Below, one piece after another: positions 20,764-31,754 of a DNA stretch of 64,000 nucleotides (position 1 is its first letter; each line of letters opens with the position of its first letter). This DNA is from Adiantum capillus-veneris (Eukaryota; Streptophyta; Polypodiopsida; Polypodiales; Pteridaceae): assembly GCA_014529385.2 (NCBI GenBank), contig CM043954.1, forward strand, positions 2,462,501 to 2,526,500, in the 5' to 3' direction. The notes under the pieces were generated by a model. That model was not told where the DNA came from. It did no database searches and saw nothing but the letters and a program-made list of their open reading frames with translations. Both the position numbers and the translations under genes were made by a program.

Positions 20764-23618
20764 AATTGTGCTAGTACTTTCATCGAAAGGGGATGTAAGG
20801 TCGAGTAATGCTCTCCACCATTCATCATCCACCACTTCCATGCAAGTTTCTCTTTTTCCAATGATTGTACAAAATCATTTGCAAAAGGATCTTCTTTTAG
20901 TCTAAATGTACTAATTTCTTTGATACAATCAATTTGGTCTTGAACATCGGAGTAAAACATATTGACCACGTGATACAAATTGTTGGCCACCTTTGTATTG
21001 GACATCAGATCTAAATTCCAATACTCTAAGCCACACTATGGAGTGTACTATGAGCGCTCTTCCATTTTGCATGAAAATAGTTGGCCAAAATTCTTTGTTG
21101 TTTGGTAGAGAATGATAGTTGCCACTCCTTCTCTACTACAGACTCTTTTAACTCCTCTAGATTTTCAAGACTTTGTTGGGATGACCACCATGTCATCCAC
21201 ACTTTGCCCACATTTGATGCCTTCTAATCAAGGTTGCGAATTGCAAACATAACGAGCATCATTACTGAATCCATTACACTTGTCCACCAAGAAAGCTTGT
21301 TTATGGACCCGTGTAGACATGTAATCTTCTCTTTCACTTTTTCTTTTTGCTCAAGCTACCATTTGTCAAAGGCCATGCAGTTGAAAGTGTCAATCACAAT
21401 GCACTTATTGTGGAAGAGTGATTCCAATGGATAAAAGTGCATGCAAAATCGAGTTTTAGCAGGTAGTTTCAATATAACTAACATGGGCATTCTTTACAAA
21501 TAAAGAAATCTCTATTGTTTCAAGATAAAATTCACAACTTGTCCCGCTGTGTCACTTATTTTGGCAAGCCATGTGGTTTCTTTACGTATACCAATCCTTT
21601 CGCACCAAGTTTAAATTGTGCACATTACAACCATTGGCAAAAATGTGTGGAAAGCACTTTTTTATTAATTTGCCAACATTTTTATAGTTCTTTTCATTGT
21701 TCATGAGTACTTGAATGACATGTTTAACACTGATTCCTTTAATTTAATTAATCAAGACCTCAGAAATGTATTTGTTGCCACTTTTAATTGCATCAAAACT
21801 ATCAACCGCCTTTATGAACGTTTCTCCCCTTGGTCAAACCAGTATTACATTGATCAGTGGTATTATTTGAACATTAGGTCAACCATCACAATTGTGCATC
21901 CTGAAAGAAAAATATTACCAAGTATTATTTTTGAAACACGCTCTTTGACTTCCAAGTAACATTTGTCCAAGAGATCATTTTGTATCGTGTGATTCGAAGG
22001 GGCTGAAAATCATGGGCCAAACTCACCAATTTTCCTCCATGCGGCCTTCCAATGATTGCTGTCTACCATGACTAGAGCACTTCTGCGTGAAAAAATTTCT
22101 TTGGCAAGTGTGGTTTGTGCTTCTTCTAGATACTATGTAATAGGGGGAGATATAGAAAGGTGGCGGTTAGAGAGATGACGCATGAGAGAGAGAGAGAGAC
22201 ATAACTTTCCATTCCTTCAATTAATTGATTCATTCATTGAGATGCCGTCATTACAATAGAAGGCTTTCTTTTATAAGTTTCCCATGCCCTTTGGCTCTTC
22301 CCTCAAGGTGCCTCTTCATTCCTCCCATAGACCTTAGTCTAAATCCTAGGGAATAGTGCACTGTATATTAGGGTTTAACACCAGGCACATTCCGGTTTTT
22401 TCCTCGCAGAGTCGGTGGTTATGTTGTAGTGCTCACAAAACACACACAGATTGTTACATGTTAAATATACAGTGCTATAGACGCATTGGTGTTTATGGCG
22501 CCTCTTGGCATTGCGGTGAAGATTGCTTCTTGTGTTGAGACTTGTTGTAGCTGATCTGCTTCCTTGCAGACTGTTTTATACGGCATTCACAAGAAAAAAA
22601 AAGTATACAATATGTTGAATGCAATTGTCGATCACTGAAGATAATTACCCGAGTAGTTGTGATTCTTGTTGGCTTGGCCTTCACGTGAGGTCAATCCCCT
22701 TTGAGAGCTCGAGTGGAACAATCTTTTTTTTTACTGTGCAGCTCATCAAAAACTGATGCAAGCGGGACTTCAACACACCTCATGTGCAGTTCAACCTTCA
22801 ACCCTGCGGCATAACCGCCTCTTCAACTCCCTTTCGTTGTCTATGATTCTCTCCCATCTCCATAAGGAGACACACAACAGGATCGCCAAGTGTAATAGGG
22901 GGAGATATAGAGAGGTGGCGGTTAGAGAGATGACGCATGAGAGAGAGAGAGAGAGACATAAATTTCCATTCATTCAATTGATTGATTCATTCATTGAGAT
23001 GTCGTCATTACAATAGAAGGCTTTCTTTTATAAGTTTTCCATGCCCTTTGGCTCTTCCCTCAAGGTGCCTCTTCATTCCTCCCATAGACCTAGTCTAAAG
23101 TCTAGGGAATAGTGCACTGTATATTAGGGTTTAACATACTACATTCAAAAGCTTTGATGCAATGAATTTTGATGCATTTTTCCAAGTCCACCTACATTGT
23201 GATGCTTAAAAGGAACACTGCTTGGCATTTCCTCTCCTTGCACAGGCTGTTCTGCAGGGTTAGTTGGTGTCACCACAGGATTAGAAGAGTTGATATTTGT
23301 CTCTGTCTGCTCTTGGCATGCATCCATAACAGAGCTATGTACCCGCTGTCTCTTGCCACCCTTTTTGGCAAGCTCTTCTCTCAAACGCATTGCACTTGTA
23401 GGAGGATGTTCACATTTCTTGCAATTCTTTGTAATGCTACCCAAATGTTCCTTAATACGCGGTGAACCGCCTGATTTTGTAGTGAAGCAAAATTTACATT
23501 GCCACTCCATATATCGACCGCATACGTTGTGAGCATAATCCCACTCTTTGTCATGGGATTTTTTATTCTTTTCCTTCTTTGTACCACTTCTGCCGACATT
23601 TTGCTCCATTGCTTTCAA
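20764..23618 (-). pseudogene. hAT-family transposase relic
   Basis: The N-terminal frame (23618-23145) has a BED-type zinc finger: WQCKFC, then RIKEHL and CKKCEHPP. Left of the TRIM insertion (below 22136) the minus strand reads, through frameshifts, a DUF659-like segment (ALVMVDSNHWKAAWRKIG, SGCTIVMVD, ETFIKAVDSFDAIKSG, KCFPHIFANGCNVHNLNL). 21211-21026 and 21005-20764 resemble the C-terminal hAT dimerisation part (WKWWMMNGGEH, MKVLAQF). The end is cut by the G2 LTR at 20763. It would have been a DNA cut-and-paste transposase; it is dead here. Confidence 0.75.
22136..23136 (-). mobile_element. Complete TRIM-like mini LTR element inserted in the hAT gene
   Basis: Direct repeats 22136-22380 (245 bp) and 22891-23136 (246 bp) begin TGTAATAGGGGGAG and end GGGTTTAACA. 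Both flanks carry TACTA (22131-22135 and 23137-23141), a 5-bp target-site duplication. The 510-bp interior has no coding domain. In the minus sense the LTR has TATAAAAGAAAGCC, a plausible TATA box, so transcription probably runs right to left. The interior then starts TTGGCGATCCTGTTGTG, a possible primer site. Size and structure fit a terminal-repeat retrotransposon in miniature. Confidence 0.85.
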
Positions 23619-23639
23619 TTTAATAATGAAGGCATAAGA

Positions 23640-25135
23640 ACTAAATGTTCAATTTTGAAAACATTTTTCTTCTTTTAAATATATATTAGAAAAACAATCA
23701 CTAAGAAAGTAATCAACTCCACACACTATGAAATTTGCAATGCACTCTGATCAATCCACATATCGACCACATATGTTGTGAGTAAACATACACATTGCAA
23801 TGCACTCTCTACACAGAATTATTCATACAAAAATGGTGTGAATTTGTTCAATGCAATTATAAATATGATGATTAGTTATACATCTTCTTGGATTTGCAAA
23901 CAATATGACACATCTATTTTCAAATGCTACAAAGAATAATCAATTTCTACACTGAAATGATGATAATTATTTTCAAAACACACATGAAATCAATTATATC
24001 TATGATTGGTCATCTCATGCACTAACAATCTTTCATAATACATAATGTACTCCTTATATAAACCACCAATGCATAAAACAAGGCAATGAAATATTCAATA
24101 TAATTACACAATTGAGGACTATTTGTACCCAATCAAGGATTGTAGCCCCCTTATGCATCCAATTTGATATATAAAAGCTACTTTCACCCAATTAAGGATT
24201 ATAGCTCTCATATTGTGCAATGACAATGTATATCAACTCAAATGTATGATGATGTAAAATGCAAGACTTCAAGGATCTTTATATACCCAATACACTAGTA
24301 CAGTGCATCCGACCCTTGACTATCGACTCATCATTTACATATGCTCATCTTCTAAAACCAACTTCAGTCCTTTTATGGACCAATGGCTTCGTTTCGATAA
24401 GCACAACTCTCCAAATTCTCAATTGTTTTGGGTTTGTACCTTTATGTTTGTTGAAGGATTGACATATTTTTAGAATTGGTTATCGTATTAAGAATCACGC
24501 TCGGCCTAGAAAAAGGACACGTGGCTTTGTAACCTTAGGTCAATTCACAAGAAGAAGATTGTATCCGGCACTCGAATACACTTCCCAAAATTTGTCTAGT
24601 CAAAGTGCCAAAGTTAAAAGATGTTTTATTATATATAATTACGTCCATCAGGCTTTTTTATTTTCTCAACGGGCCCGTCGGGTTTTTATGGACTCTCGGT
24701 GGGCCTGTCAAAAAAATAAAAAGGACAGCAGGGAAAATAATCAAACTCGGTGGGTTGACAAGCTCTATTAGTTTTTGGAGGTCATCATCAAGATCACATT
24801 AACAATTGACGTGATCACATCTTTTTCTTGTGTAATTACTTTGTTATTAATGTAATCACACAATCGTGATCACGTTAGTGAAATCCTTGGTGATAATGAT
24901 TTAAATTTGGATTTGGATTTTGTTATCTCAAAGGATTTAGATTTAGAGTCTAGCTCAAACTCACATTATGCAGATGATGAGAAATTAAAAAAGAGAAGAA
25001 GAAGAAGAAGAAGAAGAAAGAAAAAAATAGATAAGTAGAAAATGAAACAAGTTGACATAGCCAAGTTGATTGAGGAGAAGATAAAAGATGTTGCTATTTA
25101 GAAATCAAATGAAACTCATTGAAAAACCTGCGTAA
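23640..25135. other. AT-rich non-coding DNA, probable hAT flank
   Basis: 23640-24560 shows no gene. At about 24650-24740 there are GC-rich short motifs (ACGGGCCCGTCGGG and GGTGGGCCTGTC) in AT-rich surroundings, similar to the subterminal CGGGCCCG repeats of plant hAT elements; related motifs appear at about 30900-30990. About 24890-25100 has a short open stretch ending in a poly-Arg/Lys run from (AGA)n, without a recognised domain. Confidence 0.45.
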
Positions 25136-25599
25136 CGGATGGTCACTTAAATTCTCATGGCTCACATACTAGCCTCTTTATGCCTAAAACACTCCCAAGT
25201 TCTTAAACATTCGAATAATTTTACCAACTAGGATAGCAATCAAGTAAATGAGTTAACCTAAAGTCACAGCCTCCTAACCTCAAGGCTCACTTATAAAACT
25301 AAACTCTAAGTCAATTAACTAAAGCAAAGACAAATTTATACATCTATAATGGCAGATAACAAAACATAACTAAATTCTCTCAACCAAACCATGGAAAACC
25401 ACAATGAACAAATATAAATATCCACAAGTATGAATCATGTAAAGGAGTACACCTGGAGGTATGTGATACATCTCCTCAATAGTTGTGGAAATAATCATGT
25501 AATGTTGGAGCTTAATCTATCCATGGTGCATGAGTTGAAGTCTATTTATGCTACAAAATCATGAACAAAACACTACCACGTAGAAAGGTGTGTCAGTAT

Positions 25600-25941
25600 A
25601 GAAATAAATTTTTTATTACCTATATGCAAATAGAAAGAAATCTTAAACTAAGGTCTCATACATGGATGCCTAGAGGGAAAAAACCTAATGGGAAAAAGTG
25701 CCTCTAGTATACGTGCATGTGTCTAGTGCACCATAATCAATCTGCACAAATCAATGGTCTAGTGCATCTAGGAGGAAAATGGGAGCACACCCGGAACCCA
25801 AGCAGTCTGCCGCTCTATAGTCCACGATAATCACTGCACCCCAATCCACTAGATTTCACCTTCAAAACTCACACAATTGATAGAAATCCACACCAGTTTT
25901 TCCCATTTACGACCGTACTATAGCACACACCACTCTCTCTT
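25600..25941 (-). repeat. Inverted fragment of the E1-type LTR
   Basis: The minus strand of about 25800-25940 matches 100-230 of this window: shared GGGAAAAA.TGGTGTGGAT, TTGTGTGAGTTTTGAAGGTG and GATTGGGGTG. It is cut at 25941 by the start of a G2-type LTR. The stretch 25136-25600 beside it holds no recognised feature. Confidence 0.65.
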
Positions 25942-27524
25942 TGTCATAATAATCAATATCTAATTCTCCTAAATAATTTTTTCATGTTAAATTGATCATT
26001 TAATATGGGGAAGTGCCAGGGGAGGAAAAGCTAGAATATTAGTTAAGCTAGCAGACTGGGCCACAGTAGGGATCCAAAGAAGGGAAAATAGGGATCCAAA
26101 GGGAGGGACATCTACAAAAGAGAAATGTACAACAATGGGCTTAAAAGATCCTAAGGTTCAGCCCATTAAGACTTCCAAAATTCAAAGGTTGTGTATAAAG
26201 GCCAAACACTAGGGAAATTGGATGCTTAGTGTGTGTCACAAAAAGTCTTTGTCAATCCCTACATAGGAGGGGACGAGCCTTGCAAGTAGGGGATGAGAGA
26301 GAAACTCACACACACACACACACACACACAAGCTCCCTTTACACAAAGGGAATGAGGGACACATGTCAGCTCCCTAGCCTAGATGCCCACAAGGTGTACC
26401 CAATTCCTATTGGTTGGCCTTGGAGGTGGAACAATGAGAATCAGGCTAGAGTAAATCTAGTTTAATTAATTTAGAAACACTTAATAAAAGAAACAATAAG
26501 AATTAAGCTCTCTAGAATACTATTGGACAGTCTCCCAAGCGGACCAATGAGCATTCAGCAGCCCAATGGCTTGCATGATTCCTATTGGCCAGGAGGCAAA
26601 GGGGTCCAATGAGAGTTTAGTTGAATTAAATAATTACCTAAAGCTCTCACAAAAGGGGAAAGGGGGACACATGCCAGAAGGCTATCAGTTATGCTGCTTA
26701 ATTACCATTGGCTAAGCCTGGGGAGGTCCAATAGGATGCTAGCAAGAACAAATAGCAAGAGGGGTCGACCAAGAGAGAGAGGGGGCTGATTCTTGCAAGT
26801 CATTATCACACACACACTCACAAAATCTCATGTGTGAAGTAAAGAAGACTCTCTCTCATTCTCAAGCTTTTATGAAAAGCTTATCACCTACTCCAAGCTT
26901 GTGAGAAGGAAGGCCTACACCAACAACTCTTGGCTTTGTGATGCAAATGCAACCAAGATCCAAGCTTCAATGCATGCTCATCTCCTCTACCATGCTAATT
27001 ACTAAGATAAGCTATGATAATATGAGTGATTATGTGAGGATAAGTACATCTTTCTTGTAAGAATACTCCTTCTTACTCTCAATCTACTCTCATACCCTGC
27101 TAGCTCTCACCATCTTCGAAGGTGTGTGAGGTCTTGGATCTGAGACAATGAGGGAATTGATGTTTTTTTTTATAAGTGTTTTGTGTAGTGCATGAAGTTT
27201 CTATCTTCATTGCACTAGCTAGTATTGAAGGAACACAAGAAATTGTATTGCAAACTGTCTCTCTTGATGGGAGAAACCATAATACAAAGCCTTTTGGAGG
27301 GGGGACTGGCTCCATGCAAATCCGGTCCTCAACTGTTGTCAATTGCTTAATGTATCTCTCTTTTGAAGTATTGTTCATGCTATCTAACTAGGTGTTATGC
27401 TTTTTGTTGCTCTCTCCACCCAAGCACTCTTGTTATTCTCATTAGGAATCTATTCTAATGAAATGCTCACTATGTCCATACTATTTTCCACTACACACAA
27501 GTTACTAGGACATTAAATGTTACA
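25942..27524 (+). repeat. 5' LTR of G3
   Basis: 1583 bp. It begins TGTCATAATAATCAATATCT and ends CATTAAATGTTACA. It is closely similar to 19085-20763 throughout, with a shorter (CA)n tract at about 26308-26330. The primer-binding site follows directly. Confidence 0.85.
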
Positions 27525-27543
27525 TTGGTATCAGAGAACAAGG
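27525..27543 (+). other. Primer-binding site of G3 (initiator tRNA-Met type)
   Basis: TTGGTATCAGAGAACAAGG lies directly after the LTR. TGGTATCAGAG is the standard plant retrotransposon site complementary to the 3' end of initiator tRNA-Met, used to start minus-strand synthesis. Confidence 0.85.
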
Positions 27544-27922
27544 TTTCTCTTTTCTTGCTCAAGATGGGCGGTCCTCAAGCTAGCTATAAATGGTTCGTAC
27601 TATAAATTGCATGTGAGTAGAATAGGTATTTTTCATCCTTGCAGTGCGCTCGCCTTTGTGCAATTAACGGGGCATCACCGTCGAGAGCTATGGTCTTAAT
27701 AGTGGAGTCCTACGGGGCTTGCCTACGGCTTAACCACTATTGAGCTATTAGAAGCTTGATAGGAGCCGGTGTTGTTTTGGTGTTGAACGACCCTCTCTTC
27801 TATTCCTTGCAATTAATGGTATTTGAGCCACGGGTACAATAGGTTGAGTGATTTTTCTAAAGGGGTAAAGAGGAGTAGCAACTAGGGCTTGAAGTGCCAA
27901 AGTACACCTAAAAGTTGTTAGA

Positions 27923-28915
27923 ATGGCTAACAATAGTAAAGAGAGTGAAATTAATGTTGATAACTTTGATTTTGCTAATGAGAAAGCTACTAATGATGCC
28001 CCGATGCTTGTTAACTATCTTGTTTCTAGGCTTCAACAAGCCATGGGCAATCCATCCCTCTAAAGTGAAGTGCAACAGTAGCTTCATGCTCATGGGATTC
28101 TCCAAGCTCCCCACCATGACGAGAGAACACCTAGGAAGCCTCCTTGCGAGACTTCCAAAAGAGGTCTCTCTCCGATTTGGGAAGAAGAAGAGGATCCCTA
28201 TGAAGGGCTCATAAATTTGCTCCTTGATGACGCATCTCCTTCTCAAAGGAGAATTCAAGAGCCTCCACCGAAGGAACGAGAAAGAAGTGAGTCTCCCGCC
28301 ACCTCGACGGAAATGGCTCCATGAAGACGGCGGGCTGAACGCTCTCCATCAACTCCAAAACGGAGAAGACCATCACATATTTCTCCACACCATACTTCAA
28401 AGAGGGATGACAAAAAGCAAGAGAAGAAAAAGGCGAGAAAGAGGATAGCCTCTTCTCCATCTTCTTCATCCTCTTTCTCTTATGAAAGTGATGGTGAAGA
28501 CAAAGAAGATCAAGGAATGAAAAAGGCGAGAAAGAGTTGCCCTCTTCTCCATCTTTCTCAAATTCTTCATCTTTTGAAGAAAGTGATGGTGCAACCTTTG
28601 AACCATCAAAAGAAGAGGCCATAGAAATTCCTATGCCACATGGAAGAGGTCGTCCAAGCTCAAGAAACTCAAAGAAGGAGGGAAGAGCATCTCTTTCCTT
28701 ACCTATGATGGCACTTTTGGTGCTACGGACATAGGTGCAAGAGAAGAAAAAGGTGAGAAAGAGGACACCCTCTTCTCCATCTTCTTCATCCTCTTTCTCG
28801 TATGAAAGTGATGGTGAAGACAAAAAAGATCAAGGAAAGAAAAAGGGGAGAAAGAGGTCACCCTCTTCTCCATCTTCCTCAAATTCTTCATCTTTTGAAG
28901 AAAGTGATGGTGATT
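27923..28915 (+). pseudogene. G3 gag N-terminal region, broken
   Basis: Starts MANNSKESEINVDNFDFANE. It continues with stops and frameshifts through a charged region and Ser-rich blocks (SSPSSSSSFSYESDGEDK, repeated about three times between 28.44 and 28.91 kb), the same module as G2 at 15.23-15.36 kb. The Ser/Asp blocks are probably disordered linkers. No capsid or knuckle remains because the copy is cut at 28915. Confidence 0.6.
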
Positions 28916-28924
28916 TGCCATAAT

Positions 28925-29949
28925 CCCTTGATATAGTAGCAATACTTGTCTTGATGCCGAGACTTTTCGCAGAAATAGAAATAAGAACGAAGGGGACAAT
29001 CCTGTGGAGGGTGTCCTGGAGAGAAACATCAGCTACACCATACCATAGCCTTAGTCTCCTCCTGAGACCTAAGATCTCTCTTGATTTGATCCAAAGCGTC
29101 GTGATGTGGAGGACTTCTCCTGTCTAAGAGAGATTGATTTCTCCTCTTGAATAGCATGTTGTAGTTTTAGGGCTTCAAGTTCTTCCTTTCCCCCTCTATC
29201 CTAGTAGCAGCCGCAACAAACTCCTCCAAGGTGGCATCAGGTCAGAGATTCTCTCTCAATTTTTGTTGAGAAGTCTTTGGAAGAACCTTCTCTATCCATT
29301 TCTAGACCATGAAGCCACCTGATGGTTGCGGAAGCTTGACGACCAAAGACTTTGTTTGGGTCATGAGTTCTGCAAAATTCTCTTTCGGCTGAAGCATCAG
29401 ATTGGACAACTCATCTAGAACCCTTTCTTGGAAGTCCCCTGGTTGGAAAGCTTCACAAAGTTGTTGACTTAAATCTACCCAAGTTGAAAAGAGATTCTCT
29501 GCAAACTGAGTGTACCACTTGTGTGCTAAACCATCCAGTGTTGATAGAAACAACACCAAATAAGCATCTTCTCTATTAAGACCACAATCTCTACAAAGAG
29601 ATACAAACCTCCTTGCATGGTTGTCTGCATCTTTTGAGGAGAGTCCCTTGAAAGTAGGAAACTTGATGTTTACCTTGGCCAAAACACTGGTCAACCCCTC
29701 CATGGATGCTTGCTCAGGAGCCCATTGCTCAATAGCTTGCTGTAACAAAATGGGAGAGAGCTTTACGGGGGAAGGTGACCTGGAAGACGTAGAACCGGAT
29801 GGAGGAATGGATGATGTTGTATGTGGAGGTATGGGTGATGAGGTTGGTGGACTTCTACTAGGTACCAAGGGTTGACATCTTCTGTTGTAGTGCTTCAAAG
29901 GACTCAGTGGTGCACTTTGAAGCTCTAATGACTGCCTTGTATGTGTCAT
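28925..29949 (-). pseudogene. G4 gag with capsid and two zinc knuckles
   Basis: 29949-29302 is a 215-codon frame with a Pro/Ser-rich N-terminus and a capsid: INIKFPTFKGL-like VNIKFPTFKGLSSKDADNH, LFLSTLDGLAHKWYTQF, WVDLSQQLCEAF. Past a stop the minus strand continues with FVAAATRIEGERKNLKP and then a C-x2-C-x4-H-x4-C knuckle (CFSPGHPPQDC with the first Cys upstream, one codon of it a stop) and CEKSRHQDKYC. It is a clear Ty3-type gag, broken by stops. Confidence 0.7.
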
Positions 29950-30301
29950 GCAGTGAGCACAAACCCAACCAAGCTTTGGGTAAGAAGACTTTTAACTGGA
30001 TGAACACAGATCTAGACTCTACTAGACTAGGGCAAGTGACTAGACCACTTGGCTGAACCAAGGACGAGGAAAGACTAGACCAAGGACGAGGAAGGACTAG
30101 ACCAGGATGAGAGCTTGGTTGGACCAGAGCGAGAGAGGACCAAACCAGAGGGCAAGAGACTAGGTCAGCTAGAGTAAGCTGTCTTGGGTGAAACTAGACC
30201 AGACCAGCAGGCTGAACTAGCCAGGTGAAGTAGGCGAGGCTAGGTAAAACCCAGCTAGCTTCTCAATTTGTACCTCAACAGAGAGTGAGACTTTAGTTGA
30301 G

Positions 30302-30859
30302 GTCCACCAGGCGTGCCAAAAATGAGAGCACTTGTAGCATGGATAGTGTGTCGTGCTCTCTATAGTGGATGCTCCTCAGTACAATGTGTGTAACATCTCA
30401 CTCAAAACAGAATCAAAACAAAGGAACAATAGACAACAGCTGATCAACACACAGACATAGTAGTAGACCAAAACACATGGATTCAACTATCTCAAAGAAC
30501 CGATACAAACTCTGGCATGGCAGCACACTCCGGAGTACAATGGGGGTGTCGAGGCCCACATGTGCAGGGATGGTGCAGACTTTTTGTGTGTATAGAATCG
30601 CTACTCTAGATGACAAGAAGATGATAATGATGACCCAAAAGCTACTACTCATATGTCCAACCATAAAGAACCACCAACGGCTCATAAATTTCATCCATCT
30701 AAGTCTATTCCCATTGAGTGGTGCTGATGACCTGGCCATGATGCCCACTAGACCACCGTCCGTATCCCTGCCACATGTCACTACCCAACCCAAAGAGTCC
30801 GCCCAGTCTAAACAAGGCCAGACCAACTGTACTAACAATGTGTCCTGTGAAAGTGACAC
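30302..30859 (-). repeat. Probable 5' LTR and primer site of G4
   Basis: Read on the minus strand the segment starts TGTCACTTTCACAGGACA (30859) and ends AAGTGCTCTCA (30323), giving TG...CA and 537 bp. It is followed by TTTTTGGCACGCCTGGTGG, placed like the primer site of G1. No second copy of this LTR is present in the window, so the borders are inferred. Confidence 0.5.
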
Positions 30860-30883
30860 TATATCCTGCTACACTAATCGAGG

Positions 30884-31118
30884 CCCTCTGTATATTTAGT
30901 TTCGGGCCCGTCAAGCTTTAGGGTTTCTCGGGCGGGCCTGCAGGGAAAATGTAAATGCCCAACGGGCTTTTTGTGGGTTCCTAGGTTGCTCTCAACCGCC
31001 TTAATTTGAGAAGTGCAATAGCTTTTGTGGATATGTGACAAGAGGGTTAGAAGGATCAATTTCACTGTAATTGATCCTTCTAACCTTGCTGCAATATCCT
31101 TAAAAGCTATTGCACTTC
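30884..31118. repeat. GC-rich hAT-like motif block and a 113-bp foldback
   Basis: 30900-30990 has CGGGCCCGTC, CGGGCGGGCCTGC and CAACGGGC motifs like the block at 24.65 kb. 31006-31118 is an imperfect palindrome: GAGAAGTGCAATAGCTTTT on the left and AAAAGCTATTGCACTTCTC on the right, with a strong inner stem TTAGAAGGATCAAT / ATTGATCCTTCTAA. It is non-coding and could be a small MITE or the foldback end of a larger one. Confidence 0.6.
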
Positions 31119-31181
31119 TCAGATTCTTTCCAAATCATTTTAGAAAGTATTCAATAAAAATCTCATCCACAATGTCTATTA

Positions 31182-31268
31182 TGTTAGGAAATAAGACGTA
31201 GCTAAATAGATAATTGAGTAGATTACTTAATGGAGAGAGACAGATTTACATACACGAGATTATAGAGT

Positions 31269-31336
<68 letters not shown>

Positions 31337-31754
31337 CACGATATACGTGGTTCACCCAATGTGGGCTACGTCCACGGGAAAGCAGCCGCTCAATGGCTTT
31401 AGTACTTCAAAACAAGAAGTAGTTTACAAAGGGATTATACCCTTAATGGAGCTCCCGCCTTGCTTCACTCTCACCACCTCACACTCACCTTGTTGGATCA
31501 ACTTCACACTATGAAATGTGTGTAGAAATGGCCTCCTTTTATAGGCCAAAAGGGCTGCCCTCTCTTATGAGAGGCAGCCATGTGTAGCCGCCCTTGTGTG
31601 AATAAGTCCAAATCGGACCCTCCAATCCGCCCATGTGTGGCCGCCCTTGAGAAGACAAGTCCGCTTTTGAATTCGGCCACCGGCCAACCGACGATTGTTT
31701 TCCGACCACTTTCGGGCCGCCGTCCGGCCATAATATTTCGGCGAAAAGGAATAT
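31182..31754 (-). repeat. 3' LTR of the copia element, lacking its first about 200 bp
   Basis: Shares TGTTAGGAAATAAGACGTA (31182) and everything up to ATAATATT(C/T)CGGCGA with the 5' LTR, then passes straight into the RNase H end of pol. So the LTR's own start and the polypurine tract have been deleted. Its (GA)n tract (31261-31332) has expanded compared with the 5' LTR. Confidence 0.85.

Larger units (their letters stand above)
25942..28915 (+). mobile_element. G3: 5' part of a chromovirus of the G2 family
   Basis: 5' LTR (25942-27524), primer-binding site (27525-27543), leader with an ATG at 27923, and gag to about 28915, where it is cut by the 3' edge of a minus-strand gag (G4). Together, G3 (5' half) and G2 (3' half) show the whole architecture of this chromovirus family. 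Confidence 0.75.
28916..30859 (-). mobile_element. G4: 5' fragment of a second Ty3-type element
   Basis: Minus-strand fragment with LTR (30323-30859), primer-site-like sequence (30302-30319), leader and gag ending in zinc knuckles near 28940. It joins G3 head-on at about 28916, so both elements are truncated at the junction. This could result from a nested insertion followed by deletion. Confidence 0.6.
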
